The translations under genes were made by a program, and so were the position numbers. Below, piece by piece: positions 1 through 10,529 of a stretch of DNA of 64,000 nucleotides (position 1 is the stretch's first letter; each line of letters starts with the position of its first letter). The stretch lies in assembly GCA_029975275.1 (NCBI GenBank), contig JARKPN010000101.1:104050-168049 (forward strand), read 5' to 3'. Below the pieces are notes generated by a model. The model was not told the DNA's origin and did not search any database. It worked only from the letters and a program-made list of their open reading frames with translations. Source of the stretch: Geobacteraceae bacterium (GTDB taxonomy: Bacteria; Desulfobacterota; Desulfuromonadia; Geobacterales; Geobacteraceae).

Positions 1-978
1 GCTGCTTGGCCCCGATTGCCATGCGGATCCCGATTTCCCTGGTCCGTTCCGTGACCGAGACCAGCATGATATTCATGATGCCTATCCCACCGACGATCAG
101 GGAGATGGATGCCACGGCACCCAGCAGCAGGGACATGGCCTTTGACGATTGTTCGGCCACATCCAGCAGTTCGCTGAGGTTACGCACCGTGAAATCGGGC
201 TCGCGGCCTGGTCCAATCCTGTGCCGCTGCAGAAGGAGCATGGTTACCTGCTCCTCGGCCCTTGCCAGGTCCTGCTCGCTCCTTGCCTGGACCATTATCG
301 AACCGACGGAATTGGGAAACTGGCTGCCGAACAGCTTCCTCTGGGCCGTTCGCAGCGGCACAAAAACCACATCGTCCTGATCCGATCCCTGGGGAGAGCG
401 ACCCTTCCGGTCCATGACCCCGATGACCATGAAGGGGAGCTTCTGCACCCGGACGATCTTTCCCAACGGGTCCTCGGCCCCGAACAGGTTTTCGGCGACT
501 GTCCGGCCAATCAGGCAGTTCTTGACCGCCCCCTCGACCTCTGCCTGGGAAAAATCCCGACCCTCGACAACCCGCCAGTCCCGCACCATGAGATACTCCG
601 GGGTTATACCCATGACCGCGGTGGACCAGTTCATGTTGCCGTAGACAACCTGTGCCCCTCCCCGGACTACGGGTGCGGCCAACGCCACGGACGGACATTC
701 GGCCCTGATTGCCTTGGCGTCGTCATAGGTAAGGGTCGGCGTGCTGCCGTGACCCAGGCGGATTCCGCCGCTGGTCCTGGATCCCGGTAACACCAGCAGG
801 ATATTGCTGCCGATGCTGGCGATCTGGTCGGAAATGATCCTGCTGGCCCCGGAACCGATTGCCACCATCGCTATAACCGCTGCGATACCGATAATGATGC
901 CCAGCATGGTGAGAAACGAACGCATCTTGTTCGTCCTGAGCGCCCGCAACGCGATTTTGAGGCTCAGCAGAAACTCCA

Positions 979-979
<1 letters not shown>
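1..979 (-). CDS. MacB-type ABC transporter permease (partial, runs off left edge)
   Basis: About 326 N-terminal residues are present and the reading frame is still open at base 1. The protein starts MEFLLSLKIALRALRTNK, followed by a first membrane segment rich in I, G and A at about residues 20-42. A long periplasmic MacB_PCD-like domain follows, and a second hydrophobic segment begins near residue 275, ending in the FtsX-family pattern SVTERTREIGIRMAIGA. This is the normal layout of the membrane subunit of a MacAB-type efflux or lipoprotein-handling ABC system. The start codon shares its A with the TGA of the ATPase gene (TGATG), so the two are translationally coupled. The substrate cannot be told from sequence; a macrolide or peptide exporter is the usual guess for the family. 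Confidence 0.88.
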
Positions 980-1701
<722 letters not shown>

Positions 1702-2898
1702 CTAGAACCTCGGCCCCATCATACGGCCGGCCGGACTCGCCTTCTTCCTGGTAAGAATCTGTTCCACGATTACTTCCTGGCCGGCCCGCAAGCTTCCACC
1801 CACAAGCTCCACGTGCGAATTGTCGGTGGTCCCCGTCTGCACGGGTACCGGTACGGGTTTGCCGTCTTTCAGCACAAATACCCTCTGTCCCGACGTCCCG
1901 GCAGTACCGCTCCGCCATCGGGGTGGTTGCCGCTCCGTTTCCTCTCCGTCGGCAGCGGGCCTGAACCGCAAGGCAGCGGTGGGGATGTTCAGCACGTTGT
2001 CCTTCCGCATCACCTCGATGCTCACGTTGGCCGTCATACCCGGCTTGAGTTTCAAATCCCTGTTATCGACCGTAATGATAACGTCGTAGGTTACCACATT
2101 CTGGGTAATCATCGGAGCAATTCTGACCTGTGACACAACGCCGCTGAACTGTGTCTCAGGATAGGCATCCACGTTGAAAACGGCGGTCTGGCCTACCTGC
2201 ACCTTGCCGATGTCGGCTTCATCGACACTGGTGTTGATCTGCATCTTGGTCAGGTCCTGGGCAATGGTAAAAAGCGTTGGAGTCTGGAAGGACGCGGCCA
2301 CTGTCTGCCCCACATCCACATCTCTCGACACGACGATACCGTCGACCGGAGAGCGAATGGTGGCATAGCGGAGATTGGTCTCTGCCTGCCGATAAGAGCC
2401 GCGGGTCTGAAGCACATTCCCTTCAGCGGCCTGCACGGCGGCCCTTGCCTCCTGATACCTGGTTTCCGCGGTATCATAATCTCCCTGGGAGACAATACCC
2501 TCCTTCAGCAATTGCCTGTTCCTCTTCAGGGTCCTTTCTGCGTCCATGGCGGTGGCTCGCAGTTTTGCAAGGTTTGCCGCTGCGGCCTGGTAGTTGCCCC
2601 GGCTCTGCTCAACCTGCGAGTTGAATATGGAAGGGTCAATCTGCGCGATAATCTGACCCTTTTTCACCGATGAATTATAATCGACAAACAGCTTCTGAAT
2701 GGTTCCGGACACCTGGGTCCCGACCTGAACGGTGGTGACCGCGTTCAGTGTCCCGGTGGAAGAGACCGTGGCGACTATTGCTCCGCGTTCCACCGTGGCC
2801 GTCTTGTATTCCGGAGGGGTCTTTCTGACAAAGAGAAAATATCCGGCTGCGCCGAGAATACAAAGGGAGGCGGTGGCAACGAGGTAGATCTTCTTCAT
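1702..2898 (-). CDS. MacA/HlyD-family periplasmic adaptor (membrane fusion protein)
   Basis: This 398-residue protein has a single N-terminal membrane anchor at about residues 5-24. After it come the hallmarks of RND/MacA-type adaptors: a barrel-sandwich half with VGTQVSGTIQKLFVDYNSSV, a coiled-coil hairpin at about residues 95-170 rich in A, Q, E and R, the second lipoyl half (ATIRSPVDGIVVSRDVDVGQ), and beta-barrel and membrane-proximal domains. It should bridge the inner-membrane ABC permease and an outer-membrane channel of the TolC type; no such channel gene lies in the window. It is first in the macA-ATPase-permease unit. A TTGACA at 2955-2960 (minus strand) is a possible -35 box, but the -10 is weak. 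Confidence 0.92.
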   Translation of the reverse strand: MKKIYLVATASLCILGAAGYFLFVRKTPPEYKTATVERGAIVATVSSTGTLNAVTTVQVGTQVSGTIQKLFVDYNSSVKKGQIIAQIDPSIFNSQVEQSRGNYQAAAANLAKLRATAMDAERTLKRNRQLLKEGIVSQGDYDTAETRYQEARAAVQAAEGNVLQTRGSYRQAETNLRYATIRSPVDGIVVSRDVDVGQTVAASFQTPTLFTIAQDLTKMQINTSVDEADIGKVQVGQTAVFNVDAYPETQFSGVVSQVRIAPMITQNVVTYDVIITVDNRDLKLKPGMTANVSIEVMRKDNVLNIPTAALRFRPAADGEETERQPPRWRSGTAGTSGQRVFVLKDGKPVPVPVQTGTTDNSHVELVGGSLRAGQEVIVEQILTRKKASPAGRMMGPRF

Positions 2899-3207
2899 AT
2901 CTGATATTCCTGAAATGAAATTTACCCGAGAAATTGTTCACTTCCTGGCATTATTGTCAAGGGCAAAAACGCCTGACGTATTTTTATATGTATTGTTTAT
3001 CGTATCACTCCATTGACGGTTGACTTCGAACCTGTCCCCGTATCCCTTAGGCGGCCTTTCTCATCTTCACGCCACACATGGTGCTCCATATTCTGTTTAC
3101 ATTCTTTTCAAAGGAAAAAATTTAGGATACTGTTGTCACGTCACTAAACACCTGAACGTTCCTGCCCCGGAGAACGCCGGCCGCATGTTTTCCTGGTGGT
3201 TTTTTTA
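2899..3207. other. Intergenic region between divergent efflux and phosphatase genes
   Basis: About 309 bases separate two divergent genes. On the minus strand TTGACA (2955-2960) could be the -35 of the efflux operon; the hexamer 17 bases on (ACAATT) is a poor -10. On the plus strand I see no convincing promoter, RNA gene or conserved small protein. Short open frames here do not resemble known proteins. Confidence 0.4.
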
Positions 3208-3876
3208 ATGATTGTTCGCCGATTCGTCATTCCAGACATCCACGGATGCGCCAGAACCTTTGCAGCCCTGGTTTTCGACGTTTTGCGCCTCCACCGGACA
3301 GACACCCTCTACCTGCTCGGCGACTATGTGGATCGCGGACCGAGGAGCAGGGAAGTAATCGATCTGATCCGGTCACTGCAGAGCGACGGTTTCAGTGTTC
3401 ACCCTATTCGCGGCAACCATGACGAAATGTTCCTGCAGGCGTGCGGAAGCCTGGACTACCACCGGCTCTGGATACTGAACGGCGGGCTGACAACCCTCGA
3501 AAGCTTCGGCGTCGAAGAGCCCTGCGAAATCCCTGCTTCATACAAGAGGTTCGTTGCCGGACTTCCCTATTATCTGGAGCGCGACGATTACATCCTGGTC
3601 CATGCCGGCCTGAACTTTAAGGCCGACGATCCCTTTGCCGATACGCAGGCAATGCTCTGGAACCGGTCCGGGGAGGTGGAGCCGGAGCGGATAGGCTCCA
3701 GGAAAATAATATCAGGGCATACCCCGGTCAGCAGGGAAACCATAAGACAGAGCATCTCAACGGGAAGGATATATCTGGATAACGGCTGCGTTTATGCCCC
3801 GGATCCGGATCTGGGAACCCTTACAGCCTTGGAGTTGAATAGCCTGTCGCTCTATTTTCAGACCAACATTGATTGA
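3208..3876 (+). CDS. Metallophosphoesterase, Ser/Thr protein phosphatase-like
   Basis: This 222-residue protein has the full set of PPP-type metal-binding motifs: PDIHG at residues 9-13, GDYVDRG at 38-44, GNHDE near 74, HAGLN near 130 and SGHTPV near 165. The order and spacing match bacterial Ser/Thr protein phosphatases of the PrpA/ApaH-like group, which use two metal ions to hydrolyse phosphoesters. I chose ATG 3208 (MIVRRFVIPDIHG) because the phosphatase fold begins at once; an in-frame GTG at 3196 would add four residues. The next gene follows after 24 bases, and the two may be co-transcribed. Whether the substrate is a phosphoprotein or a nucleotide such as Ap4A is open. Confidence 0.9.
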   Translation: MIVRRFVIPDIHGCARTFAALVFDVLRLHRTDTLYLLGDYVDRGPRSREVIDLIRSLQSDGFSVHPIRGNHDEMFLQACGSLDYHRLWILNGGLTTLESFGVEEPCEIPASYKRFVAGLPYYLERDDYILVHAGLNFKADDPFADTQAMLWNRSGEVEPERIGSRKIISGHTPVSRETIRQSISTGRIYLDNGCVYAPDPDLGTLTALELNSLSLYFQTNID

Positions 3877-3900
3877 CCCGCACAAGCAGGAGGAGCTTTC

Positions 3901-4317
3901 ATGAAGCACTATCGGAAAGAGCTCTGGTTCGAAATCAGTAACAGAAGGGGCTTTGTTAACATCACTCCTCAAATCCGGGAATGCCTGCAGGAGAGCGAAA
4001 TAAGCGAGGGCCTCCTGTTGTGCAACGCAATGCATATAACGTCGAGCGTCTTTATCAACGACGACGAGCCCGGATTACACCTTGATTTCGAGGAATGGCT
4101 GGAGATGCTGGCTCCGGAAAAGCCGTACTCCCAATACCATCATAACGGCTGCGAAGACAACGCCGATGCCCACCTCAAGCGGACGATCATGGGTCGCGAG
4201 GTGGTGGTTGCCGTGACTGACTACGACCTGGATCTGGGGCCATGGGAACAGATATTCTACGGTGATTTTGACGGTAAGCGGAAGAAGCGTGTTCTGGTAA
4301 AGATAATCGGAGATTGA
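3901..4317 (+). CDS. YjbQ family protein (UPF0047, secondary thiamine-phosphate synthase-like)
   Basis: The 138-residue length and the C-terminal half are diagnostic of the YjbQ/UPF0047 family. It has [15 protein letters not shown] with the conserved histidine and acidic cluster, then MGREVVVAV and a region [18 protein letters not shown] that closes the fold. Family members carry low thiamine-phosphate synthase activity; their main cellular role is unsettled. A good Shine-Dalgarno (AGGAGG) lies just before ATG 3901. It follows the phosphatase gene closely and converges on the DUF2156 gene with only 22 bases between stops. Confidence 0.92.
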   Translation: MKHYRKELWFEISNRRGFVNITPQIRECLQESEISEGLLLCNAMHITSSVFINDDEPGLHLDFEEWLEMLAPEKPYSQYHHNGCEDNADAHLKRTIMGREVVVAVTDYDLDLGPWEQIFYGDFDGKRKKRVLVKIIGD

Positions 4318-4339
4318 AAGGCGGGGTCGACGCCCGGTA

Positions 4340-5245
4340 TCAGCTTTTTCTTTTCCAAACGCGAAATTTCTTAACAAGTTCAACCGGATGGTAGGACATT
4401 TTTGACTTGCGTAGATTGGGCTCGCCGAGATCCTGCTCCCGGTTGACGCGGGTGCAGTCGGTGAAACAGCGAAGGTTGAACTCCCGATCAACCAGCTGAT
4501 AGAGACCTTCGAGAAATGGATCAGCCTTTTCGAAATGACAGACCGATGTAGAAGCGTTTAACCTCTCCCCCAGGGCGAACGCCCGCACCTTTCCATCCAC
4601 AAGCACCACTACACCTTCCAATCCGAGCCTTTTCGCCAGTTCAAGCCCCTCCGCAGACGCCTCCACCTCCAGATCCAGCGAGCCCCCGCTAATGTCAGAC
4701 TTGACACGTCTCCATTGCTCGAGGAGCAAAAGCGCCCCGTCCAGGTGACTTCCGGAAAACTGCTCTACCCGGTATGCGTGGCGGGCAGTGAAATAGTTGA
4801 TCCTGTTCTTTTTCTTGTGATACAGGTTTCCGGGGAGTTCGGCTAGGGACTTACGCAGGTAGAGATAGTCAAACGCATCCCGGTCTTCCACGATCTCGAC
4901 ATCCTCCCGCGCCTTCAAGTGGATATCTACGAACTGCTGGTCTGCGCCGTAGAGTACCAAGCCGTCCTGCATCAGGGCAGCAAGCGAATCCGTGACATTT
5001 CCATCCAATGGCGGCAGAAAATACTCGGTCCCGTCATATCCCTTCCCAAGAACCACGTGGGAGTCTCCGCATCTTGTAAGCCTGTATGAATGAGCTCGAC
5101 GAAACAGATAGAGATTGGAGAAGGTAAACTCGGAAATATGGGGCTGCAAACGGTAAAAGATTGCATCCAGAAACGTTTTGTCGATTAACTCCAAATCTCT
5201 GTGGTCTGGGTAGCTCGGGATGTCCATTCTGTTCTCCTGAGCCAT
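4340..5245 (-). CDS. DUF2156 protein (phosphatidylglycerol lysyltransferase C-terminal-like)
   Basis: This soluble 301-residue protein resembles the acyltransferase (double GNAT) domain found at the C-terminus of MprF-type lysyltransferases and in stand-alone DUF2156 proteins. Visible landmarks are ISEFTFSNLYLFRRAHSYRL near the N-terminus, LYHKKKNRINYFTARHAYR in the middle and VREFNLRCFTDCTRVNREQDLG near the end. No membrane flippase part is attached. An aminoacyl or acyl transfer role is inferred from the family; the acceptor is unknown. The start ATG 5245 lies in the middle of the conserved sequence run-up. Confidence 0.8.
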   Translation of the reverse strand: MAQENRMDIPSYPDHRDLELIDKTFLDAIFYRLQPHISEFTFSNLYLFRRAHSYRLTRCGDSHVVLGKGYDGTEYFLPPLDGNVTDSLAALMQDGLVLYGADQQFVDIHLKAREDVEIVEDRDAFDYLYLRKSLAELPGNLYHKKKNRINYFTARHAYRVEQFSGSHLDGALLLLEQWRRVKSDISGGSLDLEVEASAEGLELAKRLGLEGVVVLVDGKVRAFALGERLNASTSVCHFEKADPFLEGLYQLVDREFNLRCFTDCTRVNREQDLGEPNLRKSKMSYHPVELVKKFRVWKRKS

Positions 5246-5330
5246 TGAGTATACCAGAAGGAGCGTTCATCATAAAGCTTATCGCCCGGCAGATATTCTT
5301 CGGAACCGGACAATCTGGATGCAGCGAGCC

Positions 5331-5496
5331 CTAGTGTCCTGTGCGGTTAGTTCACCGCAAGAATGCCGAGGAATTTTGGTTCCTGGCAAGGCGCGGCGAC
5401 ACAGGCCTAGCGGGGTCTAAGCCGAGGAGTCGGAACGCGGCTAGGGGCCAAAAGGCCCGGAATTGTAAGGAAGGAATTAGCCGCACAGGACACTAG
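5331..5496 (+). mobile_element. 166-bp MITE-like element, copy A
   Basis: This element is bounded by CTAGTGTCCTGTGCGG at the left and its exact reverse complement at the right. The two halves remain loosely complementary further in, so the whole element is an imperfect palindrome. A second copy of exactly the same length lies at 50998-51163 in the opposite orientation; by eye the two differ at about 7 positions. It has no coding capacity. The outermost CTAG at each end fits insertion at a TA inside CTAG, as known for IS630/Tc1-type transposases, which would make TA the target duplication. The assignment to that family is inference. It sits upstream of the DUF2156 gene. Confidence 0.85.
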
Positions 5497-5779
5497 CGAG
5501 AAACCGGAATGCTCGTCGGCCAGAGAACTTTACGAAAGCATTGGAAGGCAGTTCAGCGGGGGTTTTGGGGACTGCACGGGAGTGGTTTCTATAAAATTGT
5601 CGATCTGTGGGGAAAGACATGCAGGCAGGAGAAGACGGATGCCGGAAAAACAACAAGCTTCGCTTGCTTGCGGGCGAACATTTCAATCATCGGCCCACCG
5701 GCACCCGCCTTCTCCTGTTAGAATGTTACAAACTGCTCGTGCGGAATAACGCTACCCAACCTGAGGGCCAGGAAAAACA
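5497..5779. other. Intergenic stretch beside element A
   Basis: About 283 bases lie between the mobile element and the zinc-ribbon gene. Open frames exist in both directions but none resembles a known protein, and I see no terminator with a U-tract. It may be decayed DNA. Confidence 0.35.
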
Positions 5780-5935
5780 TTATCCTATGATAAGATTACT
5801 TCTCCTCGCCCTGTTGGAGAGTATCGTTGGATCAAGCAATTCACCGCAACCTGTGCATCTCCAGGCATAAAAAGACCGCACATAATCATAGTACTTCTCT
5901 GAAAACATGAGCCCTTTGCATTTTGGACATTGCAT
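5780..5935 (-). CDS. Small zinc-ribbon protein (51 aa)
   Basis: This is a short gene of 51 codons starting MQCPKCKGLMFSEKYYDY. It has two knuckles, CPKC at residues 3-6 and CTGC at 27-30, spaced as in a rubredoxin-like zinc ribbon, joined by an aromatic stretch ending SFYAWRC and followed by a basic tail. A purine-rich Shine-Dalgarno (GAGGGAGGG) lies 5-6 bases before the ATG. Small proteins of this pattern are, from memory, common in Geobacter genomes, where they remain uncharacterised. A zinc-binding role is likely; partner and function are unknown. It lies alone between the mobile element and the comEA-like gene. Confidence 0.72.
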   Translation of the reverse strand: MQCPKCKGLMFSEKYYDYVRSFYAWRCTGCGELLDPTILSNRARRSNLIIG

Positions 5936-6068
5936 GACGATCCCTCCCTCTGAAAAAATTCACTGAAAACCAAGTGCCCAAAAATATTTCATCAAGCATG
6001 CCAACGCTTGAGAATGCACTGTCCCGATTCCCCCAGTTTTTTATAGATGATTATATTATTCTTATATT

Positions 6069-6653
6069 TCAGCGAATTACATCTCTCCCGAAGTAACGTT
6101 CCATGTGCCTCAATTTTCCTTCTCCAATGCCGGGTACCCTTAACAGATCCCTAATCGAAGAAAAATCGCCATAATTTTGACGGTCGTAAACTATCTTTTT
6201 TGCCGTAGCCGGGCCGATACCGGGAATATACTCCCATTCGGAGGCATCCATCCGGTTTGGGTCCAAGGGAACTCCCAGAAGCATTTTCTCCAGGACATTC
6301 ATTTTTTCCATTTTAATTTCGGTAAGTTGACTGTTTTTAGCAACAAGGGAGAGGACATCGCCACTGCGTATGCTTTTCGGCAGTATTCCCGAATCTTTAA
6401 TATTATACCCGGAAGCATGTATCGTCATATTTATGACGGTTCTTGGATCCACACCGGAGGAGACCATATATATCCCGGGTCTGATAACGTCTCCCTGAAT
6501 GCGAATGACTCTCTCACCCCTGCTCTGTACCCCTGAAGGCAGAAAGGCCGCGACATCTCCCGTAGGGGAAACGGCGCGGCCTCTCTGCTGAAGCAACACG
6601 GTGAGGGTAAGCCCCACCAGCAAAAGTATCAACCGTCGGCGACGGTCGTTCAT
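6069..6653 (-). CDS. ComEA-like helix-hairpin-helix protein with SLBB domain
   Basis: This 194-residue protein begins with a basic N-terminus and a hydrophobic segment at about residues 7-24, consistent with an exported or membrane-anchored protein. An SLBB-like domain ([16 protein letters not shown]) follows at about residues 48-105. Two helix-hairpin-helix motifs close it, [13 protein letters not shown] near 144 and [12 protein letters not shown] near 174. This is the layout of ComEA, the DNA-binding protein of natural transformation; stand-alone homologues also occur in non-competent bacteria. Its start overlaps the cimA stop by 4 bases, so it is the last gene of that operon. No other competence gene is nearby. 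Confidence 0.88.
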   Translation of the reverse strand: MNDRRRRLILLLVGLTLTVLLQQRGRAVSPTGDVAAFLPSGVQSRGERVIRIQGDVIRPGIYMVSSGVDPRTVINMTIHASGYNIKDSGILPKSIRSGDVLSLVAKNSQLTEIKMEKMNVLEKMLLGVPLDPNRMDASEWEYIPGIGPATAKKIVYDRQNYGDFSSIRDLLRVPGIGEGKLRHMERYFGRDVIR

Positions 6654-8236
6654 TTCTTTATCGTCTCCGCCTCCTCGTCCTTGTCGAGCTTGTATTCTAT
6701 GCAGTCCACAAGCGCTTGGTAGGAAGCTTCAATGATGTTGTCGGAAACGCCGACCGTACCCCAGCGGTCCTCCTTGTCACCGGATTCCACCAGAACTCTG
6801 GTCGCAGAGGCGGTCCCCTGCCCCGCCGGAAGGACGCGGACCTTATAGTCATGGAGCCTTACGTCCTTGAGCCTCGGGTAGAACTTCTCCAGGGCCTTTC
6901 GCAATGCGTTGTCCAGCGCGTTAACCGGGCCGGCTCCCTCCGCGGCTGTGTGTTCGATCTTGCCGCCCACCTTTACCATGATGGTGGCTTCCGAGATCGG
7001 CTTCTGGTCCCCTTGACGCTTCTCGTCGATGACCCGGAAACCAATCACCGAAAAGAATTTTTTGTGGGTGCCGAGCGCGCGTTTCATGAGAAGCTCGAAT
7101 GAGGCCTCCGCGCCTTCGAACTGATAACCTCGGTTCTCCATTTCCTTTATGCTGTCAAGGATCTCCATGGTTATGGGATCCTTGCTGTCCAGGTCGAGAT
7201 TGAACTCTTCAGCCTTTGCAAGGATATTCGAACGGCCCGAGAGGTCCGAAACCAGGATTCTCGTGGCATTTCCCACCAGCTCGGGCCTGATGTGCTCATA
7301 GGTCTCCGGATGGCGCTGAATGGCGCTGACGTGCACGCCCCCCTTGTGCGCAAAGGCCGACTTGCCCACGTAAGGCTGATGCTTGTCCGGTGAAATATTG
7401 CAGAGTTCATAGACGTAACGGGACAGTTCCGACAATCTTTTCAACTGGATGTCCGAGATGCAGTCAAGTTGCATTTTGAGCTTCAGTGCCGGGATGATGG
7501 AACAGAGGTTGGCGTTGCCGCACCTCTCCCCGAAACCGTTTATGGTCCCCTGCACATGCACAACACCCCGCTCTACGGCCACGAGGGAATTCGCCACCGC
7601 GCACTCGGAATCATTATGGGTATGTATGCCCAGCGGCGTGGACACATGCCTGCGCACGTCTTCCACGATGGCCGCAATCTCGAAAGGCATCGTGCCTCCG
7701 TTCGTGTCGCACAGCACGATACAGTCGGCCTTTGCCTCTTCGGCGGCCCTGAGCGTCTTCAGAGCATATTCGGGATTTGCCTTGTACCCGTCGAAAAAAT
7801 GTTCGGCATCATAAAATACCTCGGCAACATGGTCCTTCAGATACTCCAGAGAGTCGAAGATCAACCCCAGGTTCTCTTCCAGTGAGATGCGGAGAGCTTC
7901 GCGTACCTGGAAGTCCCAGGTCTTGCCGAAAATGGCCACAACGCCCGCTTCCGATTGTATGAGGGTACGGATGTTCTGATCCTTGTCGGGAGTCGACTTC
8001 GCCCTCCTGGTGGAACCGAATGCGGCTATCTTGGCATTGGCGAGTTTTTCTTTCCGGATTTCTTTGAAGAAGGCGACGTCCTTCGGGTTGCTCCCGGGCC
8101 AACCTCCCTCGATATAGTGAATGCCCATCTCGTCCAGTCTGTGTGCAATACGGATCTTGTCCTCGACCAGGAGAGATATGTCCTCGGCCTGGGTCCCGTC
8201 CCGAAGAGTGGTATCGTAGAGTTTGAGTTGACTCAT
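6650..8236 (-). CDS. cimA: (R)-citramalate synthase
   Basis: This 528-residue enzyme condenses pyruvate and acetyl-CoA to citramalate, the first step of the threonine-independent route to isoleucine. It shows the DRE-TIM family start [15 protein letters not shown], the [13 protein letters not shown] metal-binding segment near residue 205, [11 protein letters not shown] near 240, and a C-terminal LeuA-type allosteric domain (about 395-515) that usually senses isoleucine or leucine. Length and the wording of these motifs fit the CimA subgroup of long citramalate synthases found in Geobacter rather than 2-isopropylmalate synthase. It lies 30 bases after lysC, so precursors of the aspartate family and isoleucine are made from one transcript. 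Confidence 0.93.
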   Translation of the reverse strand: MSQLKLYDTTLRDGTQAEDISLLVEDKIRIAHRLDEMGIHYIEGGWPGSNPKDVAFFKEIRKEKLANAKIAAFGSTRRAKSTPDKDQNIRTLIQSEAGVVAIFGKTWDFQVREALRISLEENLGLIFDSLEYLKDHVAEVFYDAEHFFDGYKANPEYALKTLRAAEEAKADCIVLCDTNGGTMPFEIAAIVEDVRRHVSTPLGIHTHNDSECAVANSLVAVERGVVHVQGTINGFGERCGNANLCSIIPALKLKMQLDCISDIQLKRLSELSRYVYELCNISPDKHQPYVGKSAFAHKGGVHVSAIQRHPETYEHIRPELVGNATRILVSDLSGRSNILAKAEEFNLDLDSKDPITMEILDSIKEMENRGYQFEGAEASFELLMKRALGTHKKFFSVIGFRVIDEKRQGDQKPISEATIMVKVGGKIEHTAAEGAGPVNALDNALRKALEKFYPRLKDVRLHDYKVRVLPAGQGTASATRVLVESGDKEDRWGTVGVSDNIIEASYQALVDCIEYKLDKDEEAETIKK

Positions 8237-8266
8237 GGCTCACCTTTTTGTTGGAATGAAAAGCGG

Positions 8267-9499
8267 CTATTCGGGCTGCACATCCTTGTTGGACAGCCCG
8301 AAGGCATTATGGAGCACCCGCACGGCAAGCTCGGTATATTTGGCATCGATGACCACCGAAATCTTTATTTCCGAAGTGGAGATCATCTGTATATTGATTC
8401 CCTCGTGCGCCAGAGTATCGAACATCTTGGTGGCAACACCAGCATGGCTCCTCATTCCCAGTCCCACGATGGACACCTTGGAGATACTCTCATCGGTAAG
8501 GACGTCTTTCGCGTTAATTTCCTCGGCTGCCTCCCTGGTGATGAGGAGGGCCTTCTTGAAATCCGCCTTGCTTACAGTGAAGGTGAAATCGGTATACCCA
8601 TCTTCGCTTACGTTCTGCACAATCATGTCTACGGATATGTTCGCTTCGGAAAGGGGAGAAAGGAGTCTTGCCGCTATCCCGGGCTTGTCTGGGACCCGCA
8701 TGACGGCTATCTTCGTTTCATCCTTTGCGTAGGTGATGCCAGAGACGAGAATCGACTCCATTTCACTATCCTCCTTGGTAACCAGAGTTCCTTTGTTATC
8801 ATTGAAACTTGAACGGACATGCACGTTCACGTTGAATTTTTTGGCGAACTGGACCGAACGGATCTGCAAAACCTTCGCCCCCAGGCTTGCGAGCTCCAGC
8901 ATCTCGTCATAGGAGATCCGGTCGATCTTTCTGGCTCCCTCGCATATGTTGGGATCGGTGGTGTATACGCCGTCAACGTCCGTATAGATCTCGCAGACAT
9001 CAGCCTTCAGCGCGGCCGCCAGGGCAACCGCCGAGGTATCCGATCCACCGCGGCCGAGGGTGGTAATATTCCCTGTCCGATCCACTCCCTGAAAGCCGGC
9101 GGCAACGATGATGGTGCCATCCGCCAAGTCCTGACGCATGTTCTTTTCGCTTATCTTCTCGATGCGCGCCTTGCTGAACGCGCTGTCCGTGACAATCGGC
9201 ACCTGGTGCCCGAGGTACGATTTGGCCTTATACCCCATGGACTTGAGACACATGGCCAGCAGGGCCACCGTCACCTGCTCCCCCGAGGATACCAGCACGT
9301 CGTATTCGCGCGTATCGGGAAATTCGCAGATTTCATTGGCAAAGGCAACAAGCTTGTTCGTCTCTCCCGACATGGCGGACAGCACCACGACCAACTGATT
9401 ACCGGCATCGTAGGTCTTCGCAACCCTCCTGGCAACATTCTTGATTCGTTCGATATCCCCCACCGAGGTACCGCCGTACTTCTGTACAACCAGAGCCAT
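8267..9499 (-). CDS. lysC: Aspartate kinase
   Basis: The 410-residue protein phosphorylates aspartate, the entry step to lysine, threonine and methionine. The N-terminal kinase domain begins [11 protein letters not shown], with [16 protein letters not shown] near residue 149 and the FTTDPNI-like segment [14 protein letters not shown] near 178. Two ACT domains follow from about residue 265; [15 protein letters not shown] marks the first and [19 protein letters not shown] the second. This is the monofunctional alpha/beta-type kinase without fused homoserine dehydrogenase. The neighbouring cimA shares the amino-acid theme. The ACT domains imply feedback control by lysine or threonine. Confidence 0.96.
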   Translation of the reverse strand: MALVVQKYGGTSVGDIERIKNVARRVAKTYDAGNQLVVVLSAMSGETNKLVAFANEICEFPDTREYDVLVSSGEQVTVALLAMCLKSMGYKAKSYLGHQVPIVTDSAFSKARIEKISEKNMRQDLADGTIIVAAGFQGVDRTGNITTLGRGGSDTSAVALAAALKADVCEIYTDVDGVYTTDPNICEGARKIDRISYDEMLELASLGAKVLQIRSVQFAKKFNVNVHVRSSFNDNKGTLVTKEDSEMESILVSGITYAKDETKIAVMRVPDKPGIAARLLSPLSEANISVDMIVQNVSEDGYTDFTFTVSKADFKKALLITREAAEEINAKDVLTDESISKVSIVGLGMRSHAGVATKMFDTLAHEGINIQMISTSEIKISVVIDAKYTELAVRVLHNAFGLSNKDVQPE

Positions 9500-9582
9500 T
9501 TCCAGTCCCCCATCAATCTATGAAATGTCAAAGCCTCATCAAACCCCGCAGCCGCGGGTTCGATGTCACCATCCGATGCGGT

Positions 9583-10062
9583 TCACGCCTTCGCCGGATG
9601 CATGCGGACAAGCTCGGCCGTCAGTTTCCCGTAGCGTGAGCCGTTCCACGAAATTTCCATCCTCCGTTCCGTATCCCCGGTCAGGATAAACTCGATCCTC
9701 AGGTACTCCTCGGGTAACTCCGAAACCAGCCTGTCGGCCCATTCCACGACACAGACGCCCCGGCCCGAAAAATATTCGTCAAATCCCAGATCCCGGATAT
9801 CGCCGTCTCCGTCGAGCCGGTAGAGGTCGAAATGATACAGGGGTATCCTCCCAGTGTACTCATTGAGCAATGTATACGAAGGACTTGCGACGCAGATGTC
9901 CGGACTTACTCCGAGACCCCGGGCCACCCCCTGGGTGAAATGAGTCTTTCCTGCGCCCAGGTCCCCTGCCAGGGCGATAAAATCACCGGGCCTCAGCAGC
10001 TTTCCAAGAGATTCTCCGATGGCCGCGGTCTCTTCGACACTGTGGCTCACGACAGCAGGCAT
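9583..10062 (-). CDS. tsaE: tRNA threonylcarbamoyladenosine biosynthesis ATPase TsaE
   Basis: This 159-residue protein has Walker A GDLGAGKT at residues 33-40, then HFTQGVARGLG, the SPSYTLLNEY segment and LYHFDLYRL. All are typical of TsaE (YjeE), the ATPase that works with TsaB and TsaD to place t6A on ANN-decoding tRNAs. tsaB and tsaD are not in the window. It sits five bases after the CBS gene in an operon led by acpS and nnr; the nnr-tsaE link is a common bacterial arrangement. An 83-base gap then separates it from lysC. Confidence 0.94.
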   Translation of the reverse strand: MPAVVSHSVEETAAIGESLGKLLRPGDFIALAGDLGAGKTHFTQGVARGLGVSPDICVASPSYTLLNEYTGRIPLYHFDLYRLDGDGDIRDLGFDEYFSGRGVCVVEWADRLVSELPEEYLRIEFILTGDTERRMEISWNGSRYGKLTAELVRMHPAKA

Positions 10063-10067
10063 GGGGC

Positions 10068-10517
10068 CTAATCCGCCATGCTGCGTATGAGATCGATGCG
10101 GGACACGATCCCCGCGAGCTTTCCCTCCTCAACTACCGGGACGGCATGGATTTTCCTGGTGCTCATGATATCGGCGATTGCGTTGACCGGCGTGTCCGAA
10201 GTGACCGTGACCACCTCCCTTGCACAGATATCGCCGACGGTCCGGGCCGTCATCCTTTTGAGCTCCTTTTCGAACCTCTTCTCGCTCTCAAGGTAGATAA
10301 CCCAGTCAAAAAGGGAGATTACCGTTGGAATGTGAAAACTCTTGTCCTGCTCTATCAGGTCCGATTCGGTCACGATCCCGACGAGATTCCCTGTGGAATC
10401 CACCACCGGCACGCTCCCGATGCGGTGGGCCGTAATAATTCCTGCGAGTTCACGGATGGTGGTTTCCATGGTAACCGTGACAACTTCCTTTGTCATGACG
10501 TCGCGGGCGGTAAGCAT
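10068..10517 (-). CDS. Tandem CBS-domain protein
   Basis: These 149 residues consist of two CBS motifs with nothing else attached: TARDVMTKEVVTVTMETT with SVPVVDSTGNLVGIVTESD in the first half, and ICAREVVTVTSDTPVNAIA with AVPVVEEGKLAGIVSRID in the second. Such pairs fold into one Bateman module that binds adenosine nucleotides. The intervening sequence (FDWVIYLESEKRFEKELKR) is typical of stand-alone CBS proteins in delta-proteobacteria. It lies between nnr and tsaE with gaps of 12 and 5 bases and is surely co-transcribed. Which target it regulates is not visible. Confidence 0.9.
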   Translation of the reverse strand: MLTARDVMTKEVVTVTMETTIRELAGIITAHRIGSVPVVDSTGNLVGIVTESDLIEQDKSFHIPTVISLFDWVIYLESEKRFEKELKRMTARTVGDICAREVVTVTSDTPVNAIADIMSTRKIHAVPVVEEGKLAGIVSRIDLIRSMAD

Positions 10518-10529
10518 ATCAGTCTCTCC

